From Bacteroidales bacterium (GTDB lineage Bacteria > Bacteroidota > Bacteroidia > Bacteroidales > ML635J-15), in NCBI GenBank assembly GCA_017617125.1, contig JAFZWY010000046.1, positions 1-64,000 on the forward strand: 64,000 nt of DNA. Reading direction: 5' to 3'. A model generated the notes under the pieces. That model had not been told where the DNA came from. It worked only from the letters and a program-made list of their open reading frames with translations, and did not search any database. Positions 61,568 through 64,000 of this stretch are shown here, piece by piece (positions within the stretch are counted from its first letter, which is position 1; every line of letters begins with the position of its first letter). Position numbers and translations under genes: made by a program.

Positions 61568-64000
61568 TTATTCCTTTACAAATTTTTGTTGTGTGACAAC
61601 CGCTCCCTGAGCCTGTCGAAGGGCGCGGATTCTAACCACATACACCCCGCTAGTCAAATCTTCTACATCGCAAACCGCATTGTCGGCATTCACTTCCATG
61701 CGCTTTACAACCTGACCCAAAGCATTTACGATTTCAATTTCAGAAATTTGCTCTGATGACGTGATGTTGAGAATGTCGTTAGCCGGGTTCGGGAAAATGT
61801 TTATATGCATTTCTGACTCCGAAATTCCAGTAACAACATTCAAATGCAAGGTAACAATTGAATCGCAACCATTTGCGGCGGTAAATGCCTGAGTGTAATC
61901 GCCAGTTTCGGTAAATGTTTCGCCGTTCCAAACGAAGGCCTCATTTACAGATGTATCGAACTCATAAGTTACCGGTTCGTTGATGACAAGATGCAACGTA
62001 ACGACCGAATCGCAGCCAGTTGCAGCAGACAAAGTCTGAACATAGTCACCACTTTCGTTATATGACACACCGTTCCATACATAGAAATTGCAAGCCTCGG
62101 CTTCAAATTGTTGAGCCTGCGGATGGTTAATTGTCAGATGCAAGGTAACAACTGAATCACAACCGTTAGCTATTATAAATGTCTGAGTATAATTACCGCT
62201 CTCGGTATAAGTTTCACCATTCCATACGTAGGAATCACAAGCGGAAACCGCGAATTCTGCCGTAGTCGGATGATTTATTGTCAAATGTAATGTTACAACC
62301 GAGTCGCAACCATTGGTAGCCGTGAATGTCTGCTGATAGTTGCCACTTGCGGTATATATTTCGCCATTCCAATTGTAATATTCACAAGCCGTAGCTTCGA
62401 ATTGATGTGCAAGCGGCTGGTTTATGGTAAGATGCAAAGTAACAATGCTGTCGCAGCCATTGTTAGAGGCAATATTCTGTGTATAAGTGCCGCTTGTGGT
62501 ATATGTTTGTCCGTTCCAAGTGTAGCTTACGCACGATGTTGCGGCAAATTCACGAGTTGGCGACTCATTGATTGTGAGACGCAAAGTTACAACGCTGTCG
62601 CAACCGTTTGCAGCTGTGAAAGTCTGCTGATAGTCACCACTTTCGGTATAAGTTTGGTTATTCCATTGGTAGGAATTGCAGGACTCAACTTCGACAAGCT
62701 CAGCCACTGGCTGATTGATTGTAAGATGCAGTGTGACAATACTGTCGCAACCATTTGACGCTGTTATATTCTGTACATAATCGCCACTTTCGTCGTAAGT
62801 CACACCGTTCCAAATGTAACTTTCACATGCGCTGTACGAGAATTCGCGCTCCGACGACTGGTTGATTGTCAAATGCAAGGTAATTATGCTGTCGCAACCG
62901 TTAGACAGATGCTTGGTAAAGTCGTAGTCACCCGATTCGGTGTAGGTTGTACCACGCCAAACATACGAACCACAAGCCTCCACAGCTGTTTCGCCAGTGA
63001 GTTCGCACGATTGAGTATCGAAGTTCCATACCTGCGACCACACCGAATTGCCTGCCGCATTATAGCCCTGAACGCGCCAATAGTAGGTCGTTCCGTAATT
63101 TAGGTTGCAAGTTGCCGTTGTATTAACTGTGGTGCCACTACGGTATATTGTTGCAAAAGTATTGTCGGTCGACACCTGATAGCGGTAACCAGTTACATTG
63201 TCCAGTGGATTCCATACCAAATCGACACCAGATGGCTGTATTTCGGTGCTATTGTTTTCTGGACTTACAAGCACTGGTCCAGAGGTAAGCTGATAGGCAG
63301 TAGTGAAACGCCATACACTCGACCAACCCGACGTATCAACGGCTTCATTTATAGCGCATACACGCCAGTAGTAAGTTGTACCGTATAGCAAATTCGATAT
63401 AGATGTACTCTTATAGGTGTCAGTATTTGTTTCATACGACGAAACGTTCACATTGCGAAGCAGCTCCGAATTAAAGTTTCTTGATGTATCTACTTGTACA
63501 ATATATGCTGAAGAACCTATTGAATTTTTCCATTCCAGACTTCGCGACGTAACCGACACTCCTGTCGTATTATTCGATGGATAGTTTAACACAACCCAAT
63601 CGACAGTATGGAACTGCCAGGTCGAAGACCAGCCCGATGTATCAGCATTATTTACCGCACAAACTCGCCAATAATACATTGCACCATAACGCATATCGTA
63701 AACATACTTGTAAATATATGTATCGGTGTTTGTAGATGATGATGAAACATTTATACTGCGTAGCAAATCAGAATCGAAACTAGGAACGGTGTCAAGTTGT
63801 AAAATATATGATTTTGAACCTATTGAATTCCTCCATTCCAGTTCTTGGCGGGTATAATAGCCAACAGTAGAACTTGTGTCGTTCGGTAAATAATATAGCG
63901 CAACCCAGTCGGTAGTATGGAATCTCCAAGTTTCAGACCATCCCGATGTATCAACTGCATTTGCCGAACATACGCGCCAGTAGTACGTTGTACCATAACG
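61568..64000 (-). CDS. Large secreted repeat protein with T9SS sorting domain (partial, open at right edge)
   Basis: The frame is open from 61568 to the window end (at least 810 codons). An apparent start at 63766 is only an internal TTG; upstream codons continue the same repeats. N-terminal visible part: fibronectin-III-like units (TYYWRVCAVNNADTSGWSSTWQFHT). Then eight repeats of about 49 aa (C.SY.WNG.TY.ESG.Y.Q...ANGCDS.VTLHLTIN). The end (INIFPNPANDILNITSS to QQKFVKE) is a T9SS sorting domain. It is probably a surface adhesin or enzyme whose N-terminal domain lies outside. A dispersed repeat is embedded near the C-terminus (RALRQAQGAV). Confidence 0.9.
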   Translation of the reverse strand, partial: RYGTTYYWRVCSANAVDTSGWSETWRFHTTDWVALYYLPNDTSSTVGYYTRQELEWRNSIGSKSYILQLDTVPSFDSDLLRSINVSSSSTNTDTYIYKYVYDMRYGAMYYWRVCAVNNADTSGWSSTWQFHTVDWVVLNYPSNNTTGVSVTSRSLEWKNSIGSSAYIVQVDTSRNFNSELLRNVNVSSYETNTDTYKSTSISNLLYGTTYYWRVCAINEAVDTSGWSSVWRFTTAYQLTSGPVLVSPENNSTEIQPSGVDLVWNPLDNVTGYRYQVSTDNTFATIYRSGTTVNTTATCNLNYGTTYYWRVQGYNAAGNSVWSQVWNFDTQSCELTGETAVEACGSYVWRGTTYTESGDYDFTKHLSNGCDSIITLHLTINQSSEREFSYSACESYIWNGVTYDESGDYVQNITASNGCDSIVTLHLTINQPVAELVEVESCNSYQWNNQTYTESGDYQQTFTAANGCDSVVTLRLTINESPTREFAATSCVSYTWNGQTYTTSGTYTQNIASNNGCDSIVTLHLTINQPLAHQFEATACEYYNWNGEIYTASGNYQQTFTATNGCDSVVTLHLTINHPTTAEFAVSACDSYVWNGETYTESGNYTQTFIIANGCDSVVTLHLTINHPQAQQFEAEACNFYVWNGVSYNESGDYVQTLSAATGCDSVVTLHLVINEPVTYEFDTSVNEAFVWNGETFTETGDYTQAFTAANGCDSIVTLHLNVVTGISESEMHINIFPNPANDILNITSSEQISEIEIVNALGQVVKRMEVNADNAVCDVEDLTSGVYVVRIRALRQAQGAVVTQQKFVKE
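61600..61624. repeat. Dispersed palindromic repeat inside coding sequence
   Basis: CTCCCTGAGCC and TGTCGAAGGGCG form the CCCTTCGACAGGCTCAGGG-type element that is also present in variant form at 43488-43510 and 36539-36553. Here it is read as LRQAQG within the T9SS sorting domain without breaking the frame. Confidence 0.7.

Noticed and set aside
61568..63766. Complete 732-codon gene starting at 63766
   Set aside because: The start is a TTG inside a repeat, and the frame stays open with the same repeat pattern to base 64000, so the gene is partial.

Overview
The window looks like a chromosomal segment of an uncultured member of the Bacteroidota, most likely Bacteroidales. The evidence is: Bacteroidetes-type promoters (TTTG, about 19 nt, TAnnTTTG) in front of many genes, few Shine-Dalgarno sequences, at least six secreted proteins ending in type IX secretion (T9SS) sorting domains, an aryl-polyene/flexirubin-type lipid operon, and typical housekeeping clusters (acpP-fabF-rnc, rimP-nusA-infB, thrS-infC-rpmI-rplT). 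No tRNA, rRNA, CRISPR array, phage or insertion sequence was seen.

Layout. 1-9.6 kb (minus): a tight operon of twelve genes read from a promoter at about 9.6 kb: ketoreductase, ketosynthase, a secreted protein of unknown role, O-methyltransferase, ACP, LpxL-like acyltransferase, dehydratase, thioesterase, ketosynthase, a short ketosynthase-like protein, a second ACP, and a ketosynthase fused in frame to a chain-length-factor domain that runs off the left edge. Together they would build and modify a polyene acyl chain on ACP and pass it to a lipid. 9.8-15.5 kb: a small outer-membrane barrel protein, then lpxC-lpxA (LpxC lacks the fused FabZ domain usual in this phylum), rnc, fabF and acpP on minus, and purN on plus.

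15.6-20.8 kb: accessory DNA. A GHKL ATPase/STAS-like gene pair is bracketed by copies of a dispersed repeat. A palindrome-rich intergenic stretch follows, then an AT-rich array of two truncated RHS C-terminal tips, both ending in JAMM-type metallopeptidase-like toxin domains and each followed by a putative partner gene. 20.8-24.4 kb: secreted endonuclease I, a DUF368 polyprenyl-phosphate translocase, aroE and a small membrane protein.

24.7-36.4 kb: a giant M43-type secreted metalloprotease and a repeat-rich secreted protein, followed by a partial tandem duplication of that two-gene block in which the first gene survives only as its C-terminus. 36.9-43.5 kb: rimP-nusA-infB-dusB, then pyrF. 43.6-54.5 kb (minus): one 3633-residue secreted trypsin-fold protease with about 18 Ig-like modules. 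54.8-58.0 kb (minus): thrS-infC-rpmI-rplT. 58.2-61.3 kb: a retropepsin-like/PDZ protease, a DUF4369-like lipoprotein, and a winged-helix regulator with its membrane partner. 61.6-64 kb: the C-terminal part of another large secreted repeat protein, running off the right edge.

The intergenic DNA carries several small dispersed palindrome families. One has a 27-nt core sitting in the middle of otherwise unrelated terminator hairpins. Another short repeat lies inside the coding sequence of the last gene. Start sites were chosen by reading codons and overlaps by eye; functions come from motif recognition only, with no database search.
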